Assembly: GCA_023213395.1 (NCBI GenBank)
Contig: CM041465.1
Span: 38,385,741-38,449,740 of the forward strand
DNA: 64,000 nt
Direction: 5' to 3'
Origin: Cycas panzhihuaensis
Lineage: Eukaryota > Cycadophyta
The translations under genes were made by a program, and so were the position numbers. Below are positions 41,004 to 52,870 of this stretch, one piece after another (within the stretch, counting starts at the first letter, position 1; each line of letters opens with the position of its first letter). The notes below the pieces were generated by a model, which did not search any database, was not told where the DNA came from, and saw only the letters and a list, made by a program, of their open reading frames with translations.

Positions 41004-42785
41004 CCCCCCAATAATGTTTAATTTGTAATAATAAAAACTATACGAAGCAAAACCTTTATTCTCCTGATGCTTCACCATCAAATTGTGTCACTCGCTGTGC
41101 TTGTACCTACGCTTCTATCCTGAAAATGTTGTTGACGTCCATATAAAGATATTACCATCCATCGGATCATATGGGTAACCAACCTTTGTGTCCTTCAGTC
41201 ATCTAGGTAATGCATTCATATACATGTTTCATCACCACTAAACAAGTCTTCATCAAGCCCAACAATGCATATCCTAAGAGCAGGCCGAACTATCTCACCT
41301 GACAAGTACCTTTAGACAACTCAAGCGCACAAACCAAGAATGTCATTTTTGCCTCTTGTTCTATGAAACTCGACATCAAACAACTAACTGAAATACAATC
41401 ACCAACATCATTATTGACCCTATGGTTGAAACACATCACCAGTGGCTTCTTTGAGCCAAAGCACACAACAAATAACCCTTCACTGTTGACTTTGCTGGGG
41501 GTGCCTTGTTACACTTACGAGATACCCCTTGCTACACTTGTCAAGGTTACACAGTGCTATAGTCTAGTTTCGTGGATATCACAACATGGTCATTCACATA
41601 CATTCCATATATAATTCACGTAATGGTACACAACAAGATGTAAATCAATACATACTCAAAGAAATCATCATCACAACACCAAGAATACACCAATTTCCAC
41701 GTAACTCTTCCTTTTATTAAGTCAATAGCTCATTTACACGTAGGTTGAATGCATTCTGAGCATTCCAAAGAAAGATACGCCTTTCTCATACAATGCGCAC
41801 TCCGGATGGTACTTATCATACGGTGATGCTCCAAATGGTCATGCATCGCTTCGCACTTTTACGTACCCGTGATATTCGGCTCTCACCCTCGAGAGTATAC
41901 AATATGATTGACTCACTCAGCTCTCACACTCGAATGGTCCTCAAAGCACCATTAAATATGTCCCTTTAATGCCTTTTGGATGAAAGGTTATGACCTAAAG
42001 TCATAACCATACCTTTTTGTCACCAAGGTACCCTTTCACTTTAATCATTAGTTATACACTTTAACTAATGTCTCTTTAGGTCCGTGACGTCCGCACGCAT
42101 TTCCGCGACTTCCTGTGCCTCCACCGGGTCCCAGACTCGCCATGCGCACCGCCTGCTCGGTTCGTTTCCGCCATCGGTACGTATCGTGGTACGCACTGCT
42201 CCGTGCACGCACCTATCATACGTACCCAGAATGCTGATTTTTCCATTGTTTCGCCTCGTGCGTACCTCTGTATGGTCCGTACTTGCATTCCTTTGGTCAA
42301 TACAAGCCTATATTCCGTCTTCCTCAAGGTCTATGTCACAATATGTCCCAACATTCACACATGGCTTTATTAGAAAGGTATACATCATTAAGCAGTACTT
42401 TAAACTGCCATAACTAGACTCAACATAAATCCTATTATGAGAGTTCATAAAATCTTCAAACTAACTCTTTTGCTTCACTGCAACATCTTATGTCTTCATT
42501 TCTATTGCATCATTTGTTGTTTTCACCTCTTTGTCTTTAGTTCTCTTGTGATATATGCTTGAGTTCATATATCAACAACATAAATAAATGTTGTATGGCT
42601 ATATTCAACTAGCCAAGCCTACAAATAACTAGCCATTACATGAGTAAAGAAGGCATGCAACTTCCTTAACAATAACAACTATCAACATTTACAAAGATAC
42701 AGATTAAAAAAAGAAAAACACTTTATTCGCTACCATATCCGTAGTATTACTTTACAGCTTACAAAACAAAAAAGGATCATTGTTT
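41004..42785. other. Unassigned region, GC-rich tract at 42075-42300
   Basis: There is no domain on either strand. A CTCTCACCCTCGAGAG repeat pair lies at 41878-41945. Bases 42075-42300 are GC-rich with many CGTACG/CGCAC words, similar in style to the CopL-1 leader at 19900-20260, and frames open there by composition. It could be part of an unrecognised gypsy LTR. Confidence 0.35.
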
Positions 42786-43073
42786 TTAGTGAGTATCATC
42801 ATACATTTGAATGAGCCTTACAAGCATAGGAATGACAGCTTTCACTTGATGAAATAGTGGTGAGGGCTTGCCATGACAAAAGAAGGCCAATGTCCATGTT
42901 GCATTTCTTAGCATGAGTGTAATACTTTCAGTATATTGGGTAAGCAATTGTTCCATTGCTATCCACAAGATCCCTATACTCTGGAGAGTCTTTGAAAATG
43001 CTTCGCAAAAAACATCATCCCTGACAGATTTGAAAAGCCCCAAATAAATAGGTACTACCTTATGATCCATCAC
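42786..43073 (-). pseudogene. Importin-alpha fragment (armadillo repeats)
   Basis: The minus-strand reading LMLRNATWTLAFFCHGKPSP, followed by FHQVKAVIPMLVRLI, matches the highly conserved armadillo-repeat segment of plant importin-alpha (LRNATWTLSNFC.GKP.P.F..VK). The preceding WIVMDHKVVPIYLGLFKS, then DDV..EA, fits the repeat before it. Importin-alpha carries nuclear-localisation cargo to importin-beta. Only about 95 codons remain, stops lie just upstream (43085-43090) and the frame ends after RLIQMYDDTH, so this is a gene fragment. The Asn of a ligand-binding repeat helix is lost (WALGN region is unrecognisable). Confidence 0.8.
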
Positions 43074-43938
43074 AATCCACTACTAGAAACACATCATGAC
43101 ATCGTATAATGGCTCAATACCCATTAAAGAGTCCTGCCACCACATCTAGGGGTAAATTCACTTTAATCAAGATGATCTCCTTGTTGAAGTGTATACCTGC
43201 CTTCAATCAAGAAATGCCTCTGTTACATTATCTGCATCTAGGGTTTTTTCATGATTTAAGAGTTCATTATTTCTGTCTATTGGTTTTTCTACCCTAAGTT
43301 AAAACATTAGGATTTTTATCAAAATTTTCATTATGTATTCTCCATGGCAGTTATTTAGTGTTGGTCTTCCTCATCGTCATCAACCTTTCGTGAAATGCTC
43401 CCCAACTTTGATCTCATTACTTCTTCCATCATCATCATCATCATCGTCCTCATCATTCCTCCTAAGCACCTTTTGACACTATCGTTGCACGACGTTGTTC
43501 TATCCAATCTCTCATGCCACCATAGGAATCTAACTCATCACTGATCTCACACCACAAAGGGGCAACCCTTGTCTCTATTTTCATGCCAAACAATGGCACC
43601 TCCCATCACTATTCACATGGCCCATAACGGGCTCCTCTTGGCTCTACTTTGTTTGCCACTCGAGCTTAGATTTCACATAGATGCTACGCTCCAACTTCAA
43701 TCTTCCCTATTTTTTTTCAAAATAACCCACACTCTCCATGCTTCCATTTTCAAAGACCAACTTCAAGGCATCAATGTTTGTTGCCAACTCTTGGCTATCC
43801 CCACACTTCAAACTCTCATATTGGCCAGAACACGAGGTCGATTTATTCCTGAATTTGCTTTGTCAGTCATCGGGATTTGTTCCATCCCTACATGCTCCTT
43901 AGCACTCCTTGTCACAATGTACTCTCCAACCACCAATC
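43074..43938. other. Unassigned region left of NA-3
   Basis: A CATCAT microsatellite lies at 43424-43450. The plus strand is open at 43569-43943 but the peptide (Leu/His rich) has no known motif. The sequence is continuous with 53101 onward once NA-3 is removed. Confidence 0.35.
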
Positions 43939-44425
43939 TGTAGTGGTGCCCATTCACATAAAACAGAAATCATAATAATCACAACAAAAATACCTCCAAA
44001 TGCATAATAGAGACTCAGAAACATACATCATAACACAACAGATTTCTAGCATAGCATAGTAAAGTCATCCATAGAATAATATCATGGGGTGCAACAGTAA
44101 TATGACAGAATCATAATAAATTGATAAAATATCTTACAATAGTATCTTCCCTCTTCAAGGTGAGGTGTCCTCCAGGTTGGCACAACAGTGCCTAATGGCC
44201 ATAGGCCATCACTTCAGACAAATATTAAATTCTCCAAGATGATTTACAAACAAATGAGTCTCATCTATTTATAGCCTTATTTTCTCTATCTAAAACCATC
44301 TATTATTCTTTCACTTAAAAATACCGACTTCATAATAAGAATAATTTAGGGATGCAATGGCTATCCCTCTTGAAAATATTGACTTCCTTTAAAAATTGAC
44401 TTCCTCATGAATTTGGAATGCTACA
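43939..44425 (-). repeat. NA-3 3' LTR
   Basis: It is 487 bases. A conserved block CCCTCTTCAAGGTGAGGTG lies at 44149-44167 and a CTATTTATAGCC minus-strand TATA box at about 44265. The minus-strand polypurine tract AGGGGAGT lies at 44426-44433. Confidence 0.9.
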
Positions 44426-46871
44426 ACTCCCCTAGCTTTAAAATACTTCGCCCTCAAAGTATAGGTAGTCATATGGGGGATTGCATGGTCCTGCTTGGTG
44501 AAGTTCCTGTTCTTGCTACCTACTAAGTCTTGGATGTCATAAAAATTGGGTTCGTTCTTATGCCTTCTGTTGGAGACAGTGGAACTTGAACCTATAGATA
44601 CTTGTATCTATGGCTTGTTGCCTATTGTATTATGTCTTGTATAGAAGCAATCCAGGACCTGTGTGGTGTCAATGACGCTTGGTCTTGATCTTGTCTTGCA
44701 ATTGCACATTTTGTCCTCAATTGATATGGGTCATAGAATGAGAGGTGATGAAAATACTAAGAAATTTTGTGCAAAAAGTTTTGATGTAGATTTGGGAGTC
44801 TGGAGAAGAATTGATTATAAGGGTCATGGATTGATGATTGCCTAGGGTAAGTGAAAGTGGGAAAAGTGGGGTCCGAAGGGATGATTAGTTGAAGATTTGG
44901 AAGCATAGAAAAGGGGAATGAGAAAGATATGTTGTAAGAAGTATATGAGGCTTGGAAGTTAATTCGAATAGATGTAGGGATTAGTAAGGTGTTGATTAAA
45001 TCACTAGAATTTACTATGGAGAAAGATAGGTGTGGGATCAGTGATAAACGTTCTTCTAGGATAAAGATTTTAATGAGTGTCTAGGAACAGGGTAGAACTA
45101 TATGAAGAATTTAATGCAAAAAAGTAGTTTTGGTATAAAATTGTGGGAATTTGGGACAAATAAGATGAGTTTTTGTAAGGTGTAATTATAGTACTAAGAG
45201 ATGAAATCTGATGAGGTCAAAATTGATGGTTTAGAATATCCTGTTGAGGATAGTATGTAGGGGATGAAGGGCTACATAAGTAGAGGATTGAACTAGGATT
45301 GTAAAGGGGAATTTGGATTTTCCCTACAAAGAAACTAGAGCTAAGGGGCCTAGGGGTTTGGGAAGCTATGGGATTGGGAAAAGAGGATTTTTCTACAATT
45401 GTTGATTGAGGAAAAGAGAGAGGACAAATGAAACTACCAAATGAAATGTGCATGTGCAAAACAAGATTAAGAACCATGTTGAGTACCTTGTGGGATTCGC
45501 TTGGTTGTCTAGCTCCTTCTACATCCTCTATAGGTTCTTCCTTGATCTCTTCCTTGTCCATATGGTCCTTTCTTGATTGCATGTCAATAACTTCATGCTA
45601 CTTCAACTTGTGCCTTGTCGGTGTTAGACTCTTTTTCAAGATGCTCTATTTTTTCCTCCTCCTGCTTTGTGTCTTCAACCTTGTGTTGTTGCTCTTGTAT
45701 TGATTTTTCTTAGTGATCCTCTGATGTTTCTTGGATCTCTCTATCAACAGTTAGTTCGTCCTCTTTTATTGCTCCTTTGTTTAGTTGCTTTGATTCTTTG
45801 GCAACTTCCTCGTGATCCCATTAGATAAATTCTTTGCTAAAATCTCTCTTAAACCAAAACCATTTATTGAAGATTTTTGAATTTTCTTCATACCATTGAG
45901 AAGTTTCATCCTTCAAGTAGCATTGAATACTTGGTCCATAGTCCTCGAACATTGTATCTGATGTAAGTCCATAATACATTTTGACATGTTGAATCCATTC
46001 TGTAGTTGTTATGCCTCCCATGGGGCAAATGGTTTAATATCTTGAATTTTTTATGTTAAGTGCAAGTATTGTTACAACTCCTTCAATAACTTCTCTACTT
46101 TTGCCAAGGATTTTTCACCTAACTGAGTCATTATTTTTTCCTTTTCAACTAAAAGGTACAAATTCAAAGATTAAAATCTTTACCATGTATCGATCAAAAC
46201 TATATCATATGACCACTCAAATCGCTCATCTCTAAACCAAGATTCTAATAGTTTAGATGAAATCAAAATTTGGTGCTTGCAGCCTAAGTTATGGATAAAA
46301 ATGTCCAAGTAACCTCTTTTGAAAACAAAACAAAGATGATACAATTTTTTTTCAACTGACCCAAATTGAGTGATTCTTTTTTTTTTAGTGGAAAGGATTT
46401 CAAAACATTTCCAATGGGCTTGGTTTGAGGCGATTTAGAGCTTTGCATTTTTCATAGTGGCTCTTGCAAATTGGATAAAAAATCTAAATTTCAAGGCAAC
46501 AGTAGTACCCTCCACTAAAATAGAAATAACTTTTGAACTAGATCTCCAAATTGAAAAATTATTTTTTCTAAGTAATCAATGCTTCAAGCCACACCAATTC
46601 AGAAAAGAAGAAAAAAGAGGTCATTTGGATACCTGTAGTGAAAGTTATGGCCGTTTGAAATTATAGTAGCTAGTTTTAGGCCCTAAAAATAACGACGAAT
46701 AGCAGGCCAAAATTAAATTCCCTACAATTTTCACAATTTCGCTCTAAAACCTATAGTATAACCACTCAAAGTTTGCAGAACAAGCTTGGTAGACTCAAAT
46801 TTTTAGTTATTTTTCCAAAATTCTTCCATTTATACTCTTGAAAATGTAGATCCTTAATAAGTAAAAAATGA
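44426..46871 (-). other. NA-3 internal region, mostly non-coding
   Basis: There is no protease, RT or integrase. Segments at 44480-44860 and 45160-46300 recur in NA-2 and NA-4. The plus strand at 44426-44465 has the TTCGCCCTCAAAG motif found at the same place in chromoviruses. A 66-codon gag remnant is annotated separately. Confidence 0.7.
45821..46021 (-). pseudogene. Gag remnant inside NA-3
   Basis: The minus-strand reading TEWIQHVKMYYGL, then CYLKDETSQWYEENSKIF, then KWFWFKRDFSKEF has the capsid pattern (W..H...Y, then L...A/S..W, then W..F...F) of Retrotrans_gag. A related degraded copy is at about 51840-52060 in NA-4 and another at about 24520-24680. This is the only protein trace in the NA family. 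Confidence 0.6.
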
Positions 46872-46884
46872 GCCACTGATACCA
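46872..46884 (-). promoter_or_regulatory. NA-3 primer binding site
   Basis: The minus strand reads TGGTATCAGTGGC, the tRNA-iMet site with a changed 3' end, two bases from the LTR at 46887. Confidence 0.8.
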
Positions 46885-46886
46885 GT

Positions 46887-47130
46887 TGTAGCAGTGCCCA
46901 TTCACATAAAGCAGAAATAAGAATAATCATAGCGGAAATATTTCCAAATGCATAATAAACCCAACAATATACATCATGACAGAACAGATTTCCTGTATAA
47001 CATAGTAAAGTCATCCATAGAATAATATCATGAGGTCTAACAGTAATATGATAGAATTATAATAAACTGATAAAATATCTTACAACATTATTTTCCCTCT
47101 TCAAGGTGAGGTGTCCTCCACATTAGCACA
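46887..47130 (-). repeat. NA-3 5' LTR, first piece
   Basis: It matches 43939-44190 and ends at the point where NA-4 begins. It continues at 52871-53100. Confidence 0.9.
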
Positions 47131-47672
47131 TGTAATAGGCCCTTCTTATAATAGCAGACAAAAATAGATTTTCCAGTAGATTACAATGATATTTATCATA
47201 TATTCATATCGGATTATATATATTTGTAGCAAAGTTCTCACACAAAATTATTTAGCAAGTGGCAAATAATCTTCATAGCATTTAATTCAATAGACATCTA
47301 AAACATTCATGCATGCATTTATATAGTAGTAATGAAGCAATATAATAATAGAATAACAGAAATAGAACCTGATTACAATGTCCAACAACTGCAACCCTCT
47401 TCCAAGGCAAGTGCGATCCTCCAATAGGCCCAAACCCCTAATGGCACGAGGTCATTACACCAAGCATAACCAAATTCTCTAAGACTACTTTACAAATGAG
47501 GAAGGCTTCACTATTTATAGCCTTCAAAACCCAACTCCTATTTCCCCTAAAAAAAATTGACTTCAAAATTAAATAACATAATGATTCTTCTTTTAATTCT
47601 CCTAAAAATGAACTTCCTAATAATATTTCCTTCTATAAAACTAACTTCATCCTCATTTTAAGAATGCTGCAA
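47131..47672 (-). repeat. NA-4 3' LTR
   Basis: It is 542 bases. A degenerate conserved block CCCTCTTCCAAGGCAAGTG lies at 47396-47414 and an ACTATTTATAGCC TATA region at 47511. The polypurine tract GGGGAAAGGAAT (minus) follows at 47673-47684. Confidence 0.88.
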
Positions 47673-48322
47673 TTCCTTTCCCCTTAAAATAATAGTTCGC
47701 CCCCAAAGTATTAGGGATTTTTAGTACAATCTTGATGAGTTCTTCCAACTGCCTCCTAGTAAGTCCTGTATGTCATAATAATCAGGTCCAACCATGTGGC
47801 TCTTGCTGGATCTTGCAACTAAGTGGCTTGCATTTGTTGATTATTGTTCTTGGGAGTAGGTACTTGCTATCTATGGACCTATATTGGATTGATCCTGGGA
47901 CTTGTGGGATGCCCCAGATGCCTTATGTTGATCTTGCTCTGTGTTTGCACATTTTGTTTTCAAGCGGAATGGATTGCGGTGAGAAAGGTGAGTAAAATAG
48001 TAAGAACTTGGGTGGAGATTTTGGGAAAATGATTGCTTATTGTAAGAAGAAAGGGAAGAAATGGGATTTTGAGTGGTGATCAACCATAGCTTTGAAGGCA
48101 TAGGAAGAAAGACTCAGGTATGGGAATTGCTTTAAATGGAGATGCAAATTTGTGTGGGTTTTGTTGGATCACAAGGATTCTTTGTAAAAAAATGTTGGAT
48201 GAGGGATTAATAATAGATGTTCTTTATGGAAAAAAAACTTTAATAGGTTTTTAGAAATGGTATTCAAACAAAACAAGAGATTAAATGGAAAAAAACAATA
48301 TCGGTAGTGTGAAAGTGGATAG
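47673..48322 (-). other. NA-4 internal region, left part
   Basis: It carries TTCGCCCCCAAAG near 47698, the counterpart of the chromovirus motif. It aligns in part with 44480-44860 and 31870-32230. No coding signal. Confidence 0.6.
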
Positions 48323-48510
48323 TGTTGAGATTAGGTTTAGGAGACAGAAGACTCATGAGAGAACGTGATACCTTTATTGAGAGAATGATGTCTTTTAAAT
48401 ACATAGAGAATTGGTAACTTTTATAACTTGACGGTTAACCTACCTATTAACTAAGTAACTGCTTGCTTATACTAATTACATGATTAGAGGTAAAACATTA
48501 CCTCTCAACA
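48323..48510 (-). repeat. CopR-2 3' LTR
   Basis: It is 188 bases. The minus-strand start TGTTGAGAGGTAATGTTTTA is related to TGTTAGAATATAATGTTTTA of CopR-1. Confidence 0.88.
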
Positions 48511-48517
48511 CCCTCTC

Positions 48518-49269
48518 TTAATGTTTTATCTCTCTCAAACCTATTTTGTCTCTCATAATTTGAAATTTCTCTTTTCCCAAGGATTTGGTCAGCAAGTCGG
48601 CAACTTGTTCATATGAAGGATAGTATTCTAAATTGATTTCCTTATTATGGACCTTCTCTCTGATAAAGTGATGCTGAACTTCAATGTGCTTAGTTCTAAC
48701 ATGAAAGACTGGATTTTTGACCAATTTGATAGCACTTTGATTATCACAATCTATGATTGTTGCTTTATGCTGTGGTTGATTCAGAGCGCTCAAAAGTTGT
48801 CGAAGCCAAACTGCTTCACATGTTGCTGATACTACTGCTTTGTATTCTGCTCACAGTGAAAGATCTACCGTAGGGTCGCTTTTATCGCTTCCATGAGACC
48901 GAGTCGTCCCTAAGAAAAAACAATAGCCACTAGTTGATTTTCTCTAGTCCTTGTCTCCTGCCCAGTCTGAGTCACAAAATCCTGTGATGTTTATTGATCC
49001 ACCTTTGAATAAATCAATTTTAGCTCTGTTGTTCCCTTTAGATACCTCAGTATCCTCCATGCCGCCTTCCAATGCCTTATTATGGGTTCTTGCATATATC
49101 TAGATAGAAGCCCGACGGAATATGATATATCTGGCCTAGTAGCAGTGAGATATATCAGACTCCCAACCAGTTGTCTATATAAGGTGAGATTGACTGCTTG
49201 TTCCTTTTCATCAGGGACCAAATTGCAATTGATCTCCATAGGAGTGGCACAGGGGTTACAGTTAGTCAT
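48518..49269 (-). pseudogene. CopR-2 RNase H and polyprotein end
   Basis: IIDCDNQSAIKLVKNPVFHV, HHFIREKVHNKEINLEYYP and ADLLTKSLGKEKF give the C-terminal half. LIYLTATRPDISYSVGLLSR and WRILRYLKGTTELKLIY give the connection upstream. Frame breaks lie around 48800-48990. Confidence 0.9.
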
Positions 49270-50180
49270 TCTAAATTTTTCTAACAGATCTTTTATATAC
49301 TTGCCTTGTGAAATAGATATATATTCGTTCTATTGATTTACTTCCAATCCCAGATAATAATTGAAGAGGCCAAGATCTGTCATTTTAAATTCTTTTTCCG
49401 ATTGTTCTTTTATATCTGCAATTGATTCGTCATCATTTCCCATCAATATCATGTCATCTACATAGACAACAACAAGAGTAATCTGTTCATTCTCCTTTTT
49501 GATGTAGAGACTGGGGTCAGAACTGCAACGTTGGAAACCATTGTCATATAGGTGTTGATCTAGTTTGGCATACTAGGCACGAGGAGTTTGCTTCAATCCA
49601 TACAATGCATTTTTTAGTTTGCATACCAAGTGTTCCTACCCCTTTTTGATATATCCCTCGGGTTATGTCATATACACATCTTCTTTGAGATCACCGTTCA
49701 AAAAGGCACTCTTAACATCTAACTGAAAAGCCTTCCAATTGTACATTGCTGTTAGGGCTATTACAGTTCTTAGTGTGTTTAATTTGGCCACAGGTGAGAA
49801 GGTCTCTTCAAAATCAATTCCAGTTATTTGAGTGTATCCTTTGGCCACTAAGCGAGCCTTATATTTTTCAATTTTTCCATTTGCTCCTTCCTTGATTTTG
49901 TATACCCATCTATAGTGGACCACAGATTCACCTGGAGGAAGTTCTACTAATTCCCAAGTTTGATTTTTGTCAATTGTGCTTATTTCAACATCCATTGCTT
50001 CCTTCCATTGAGATTGGTTCTGGGCTTCTTGAAACGATTGTGGTTCAACCTTCTCGACTAAAGCTTTGAGTCTTTGGCCTCTTGTTCTGTGATCCAATGT
50101 ATTTCCTCCATCTTCAATGGTTTTAATAAACCATTTTGGCAGCTTTTTCTCATTTTGAAAACTTTGTACAAGTTCCAGAT
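49270..50180 (-). pseudogene. CopR-2 reverse transcriptase
   Basis: [33 protein letters not shown] and [18 protein letters not shown] are in one open stretch (49663-50097). The catalytic VVVYVDDMIL lies at about 49450-49475 in the next. The two are separated by stops near 49575-49660. Confidence 0.92.
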
Positions 50181-50181
50181 G

Positions 50182-50955
50182 TCATTCTGCTTCCTGCATT
50201 ATGTTTTCTTCACATGAGTCTTCATGATGTGAACAGGATGAAATTTCCTCTGTAGTGATGTCTGAAACCTCTTCTGCTGGAACCTCCTTATTTGAATTGT
50301 CTTCGTCAATGACTTCTATTTGGACTTGAGAATCCAAGCTTCTTTCATCAAAAACTACGTCTCTACTGATGTATATTTTGTTTGTCTTAGGATCAATACA
50401 TTTATAAGCTTTTGAATTTTTATTATATCCAATCATGATACACTCTATGCTTTTTGCATCTAATTTTGATCTATTTTTATCTGGTATGTGTACATAAGCT
50501 TGGCTACCAAAAACTTTTAATGCACTGACATCAGGTTTTTTACCTGTCCATGCTTCTTCAAGTGTCATATTCTCCAGAACTTTGGTAGGACTTCTGTTCA
50601 CAAGATAACAGGTTGTATTCACTGCTTCTGCCTAGTAAGATTTGGGAACTTGTTTTTCGTGCTCCATGCTGCGAGCCATTTCCATCAGGGTTCGATTTTT
50701 CCTTTCAACTACTCCATTGGATTGTGGAGTATAAGGCGTGGTGACTTGTCTGCGAATTCCATTTCTTTTGCAAAAGATCATAAATTCATTGGAAATATAT
50801 TCTCCTCCCCCATCAGATCTAATACATTTGATTTTAGAACTTGATTCAAGTTCAACCTCTACTTTAAATTCCTTAAAGAATTCAAACACTTCTGATTTGT
50901 TATGCAAAAAATATACCCAGACTTTCCTGGTGAAATCATCAATAAATTAGGAGTA
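50182..50955 (-). pseudogene. CopR-2 integrase, C-terminal two thirds
   Basis: The core part at 50632-50907 has IRSDGGGEYIS (second Asp) and QSNGVVERKNRTLMEMARSM (Glu). The rest at 50182-50622 has CYLVNRSPTKVLENMTLEEA, FGSQAYVHIPD and KTNKIYISRDVVFDE, then an acidic linker. The first catalytic Asp lies beyond the truncation at 50955 or just at it. Confidence 0.92.
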
Positions 50956-52352
50956 TTTAATAATAGGGAAATGGTGGGATTGTGTAGCTTAGCGGTAGCA
51001 TAATATAATAACGGGTGGCCCTCTTATAAATATGGCACCTCCACCTTATGTATGCTAGCTTGATATATCTATGAATATAACCTATTAGGGTTTACTTCGG
51101 TGCCCCTCTTGGTCTTCATTTTGGTGATCATTTTGACTTCCAACTTTCTTTCATTTTGCTCTCTCATGGTCACATGAGTTGGCCTATAACAGATGAGGTG
51201 GGGTTTTGTAGGGGGTAAGCATCATACTAAGCGATGAAACCTAATGAATGGATTGAAATTATAGAATGTCCCGATGAGGATGGTCTATGAGGGGTGAAGG
51301 AATACATAAGTAAAGAGATGAACTGGGATTACAAAGGGGAATTGGGTTTTATCCTACGAAAAAACTAGAGTTAAGGGGATTACGATTATGGCTATGGGAT
51401 GGAGAAAGGAGGGATTTTCTATTACTATTGAACTTGGGAAAGAGAGAGAACATGTTAAACTACCAAACGAAATGTATGTGTGCAACATAGGATCAATGAG
51501 TACCTTTCTGGGTTCGCATGAAGTTTATTGAGGTTCTTCTTTAGAATTTGCTATGCCTATTTAGTCCTTCCTTGATTGCTTATCAAAGGCTTTGTTCTGT
51601 TTCAACATAGATTGTTCATCATAGTGCTCTGCTTCAGTCTATACTTTATTAGTGTTAGACTCTTCTTCAAAATGCTTTTTTTTTCCTCTTTCTATTTTGG
51701 GACTTCAATTGTCTATGTTCTAGCTCTTGTATTGATTCTTCTTGATGCTCCTATAATGTTTCCTTGATCTCTCTATCAACGGCCGATTCTTCTTTTATTG
51801 TGCTTCTGTCTAGCTGCTTTGATTCTTTGGTATCTTCCCCATGGCCTCATCTAGATACTAAGTTGAAATTTACCTTAAAGTGATCCCAATCATGAATGAA
51901 TCTTTCTTTAGACCAATTTTTATACTATTGATAAGCTTCACCCTTCAAGTAGTATTGAATATCATAATTCTCAAAATTTGTATATGGTGAAATTTCGCAA
52001 TGTGTTTCAATATGTTGAAGCCAATTTGTAGTTGTTAAGCCTTATACTGGTGCGAATGGCTCAATATCTTAAACTTTTCATGTTAAGTGCAAGTATTGTT
52101 GCAATTGCTTTATTGACTCCTCTAACTTTGCCAAAGAATTTTTATCTAACTGAATCATCATTTTTCTCTTTTCACTAAAAGTTGTAAATTCAATGACTAA
52201 AATCCATGTCATCTGTTGACCAAAATTGTCACATATGACCACTTGAAATGATCATCTCCGAACCAACATTCCAATGGTTTAGACAACACTTCAATCTGGT
52301 ACCTGTAACTCAGGTTATGGACAAAAATGTCCAAGTAACCCTCGATAATGAA
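50956..52352 (-). other. NA-4 internal region, right part
   Basis: Bases 51180-52060 align with 45160-46030 of NA-3, including a degraded gag (51840-52060). Bases 50956-51170 are not found elsewhere in the window and may be a scar or another insertion. No intact frame. Confidence 0.6.
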
Positions 52353-52364
52353 GCTTTGATACCT
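52353..52364 (-). promoter_or_regulatory. NA-4 primer binding site
   Basis: The minus strand reads AGGTATCAAAGC, the tRNA-iMet site with two changes, two bases from the LTR. Confidence 0.75.
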
Positions 52365-52366
52365 AT

Positions 52367-52870
52367 TGTAATGGGCCCTTCTCATAATAACAGACAAAAA
52401 CAAATTTTCCAATAGATTACAATGATATTTTTCATATATTCACAACAAATTGTATATATTTGCAACAGAATTTTCTCACAAAATTATTCAACAAATGATA
52501 GATAATCTTCATAACATTCAATTCAGTAGACATTTAAAACATTCATACATACATTGATATAGTAGTAATGAAGTAATATAATAATAGAATAACAAAAACA
52601 AAACCTAATTATAATGTCCAGTAGTTGCAACCCTATTCAAGGCAGGCGCAATCCTCTAACAGGCCCAAGGCCCTAATGGCGTGAGGCCATTATGGTTTAG
52701 ACGACACTGCAATCTAACACTAGTAGCACAAGTTATAAATGAAAACATCCAAGCACCCTCCCTTTTTAAAAACAAAACAAAAATGATATAAAATAAATGA
52801 TTCTTCTTTTAATTCTCCTAAAAATTGACTTCCTAATAATATTTCCTTCTATAAAACCGACTTCATCCTT
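52367..52870 (-). repeat. NA-4 5' LTR with inserted internal sequence
   Basis: It matches 47131-47672 except for about 52690-52795. That segment does not align with the other LTR and instead resembles the internal sequence next to the primer site (52260-52340 and 46240-46345). Confidence 0.8.

Larger units (their letters stand above)
48323..50955 (-). mobile_element. CopR-2, 5'-truncated copia element inside NA-4
   Basis: The 3' LTR 48323-48510 has perfect 8-base inverted ends TGTTGAGA/TCTCAACA. The polypurine tract (48511-48519), RNase H, RT and integrase follow in order on the minus strand. The copy ends abruptly at about 50955 within the integrase core, so the N-terminal half and the 5' LTR are missing. 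Confidence 0.9.
47131..52870 (-). mobile_element. NA-4, non-autonomous LTR element inside the NA-3 LTR
   Basis: The LTRs are 47131-47672 (TGTAATAGGCCC to AGAATGCTGCA) and 52367-52870 (TGTAATGGGCCC; last bases and the right duplication lost). A primer site lies at 52353-52364 and the polypurine side at 47673-47684. Its internal region (47673-48322 and 50956-52352) is related to NA-3 and is interrupted by CopR-2. The NA-3 LTR resumes exactly at its right end. Confidence 0.85.

Noticed and set aside
42084-42413. Overlapping plus and minus frames near 42.1-42.4 kb
   Set aside because: GC-rich tract without motifs. Both strands are open, which argues for composition rather than coding.
43569-43943. 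Plus-strand frame of 124 codons, possible small gene
   Set aside because: Leu/His-rich peptide without known motifs. It runs into the NA-3 LTR at its end, and no splice or start evidence supports it.
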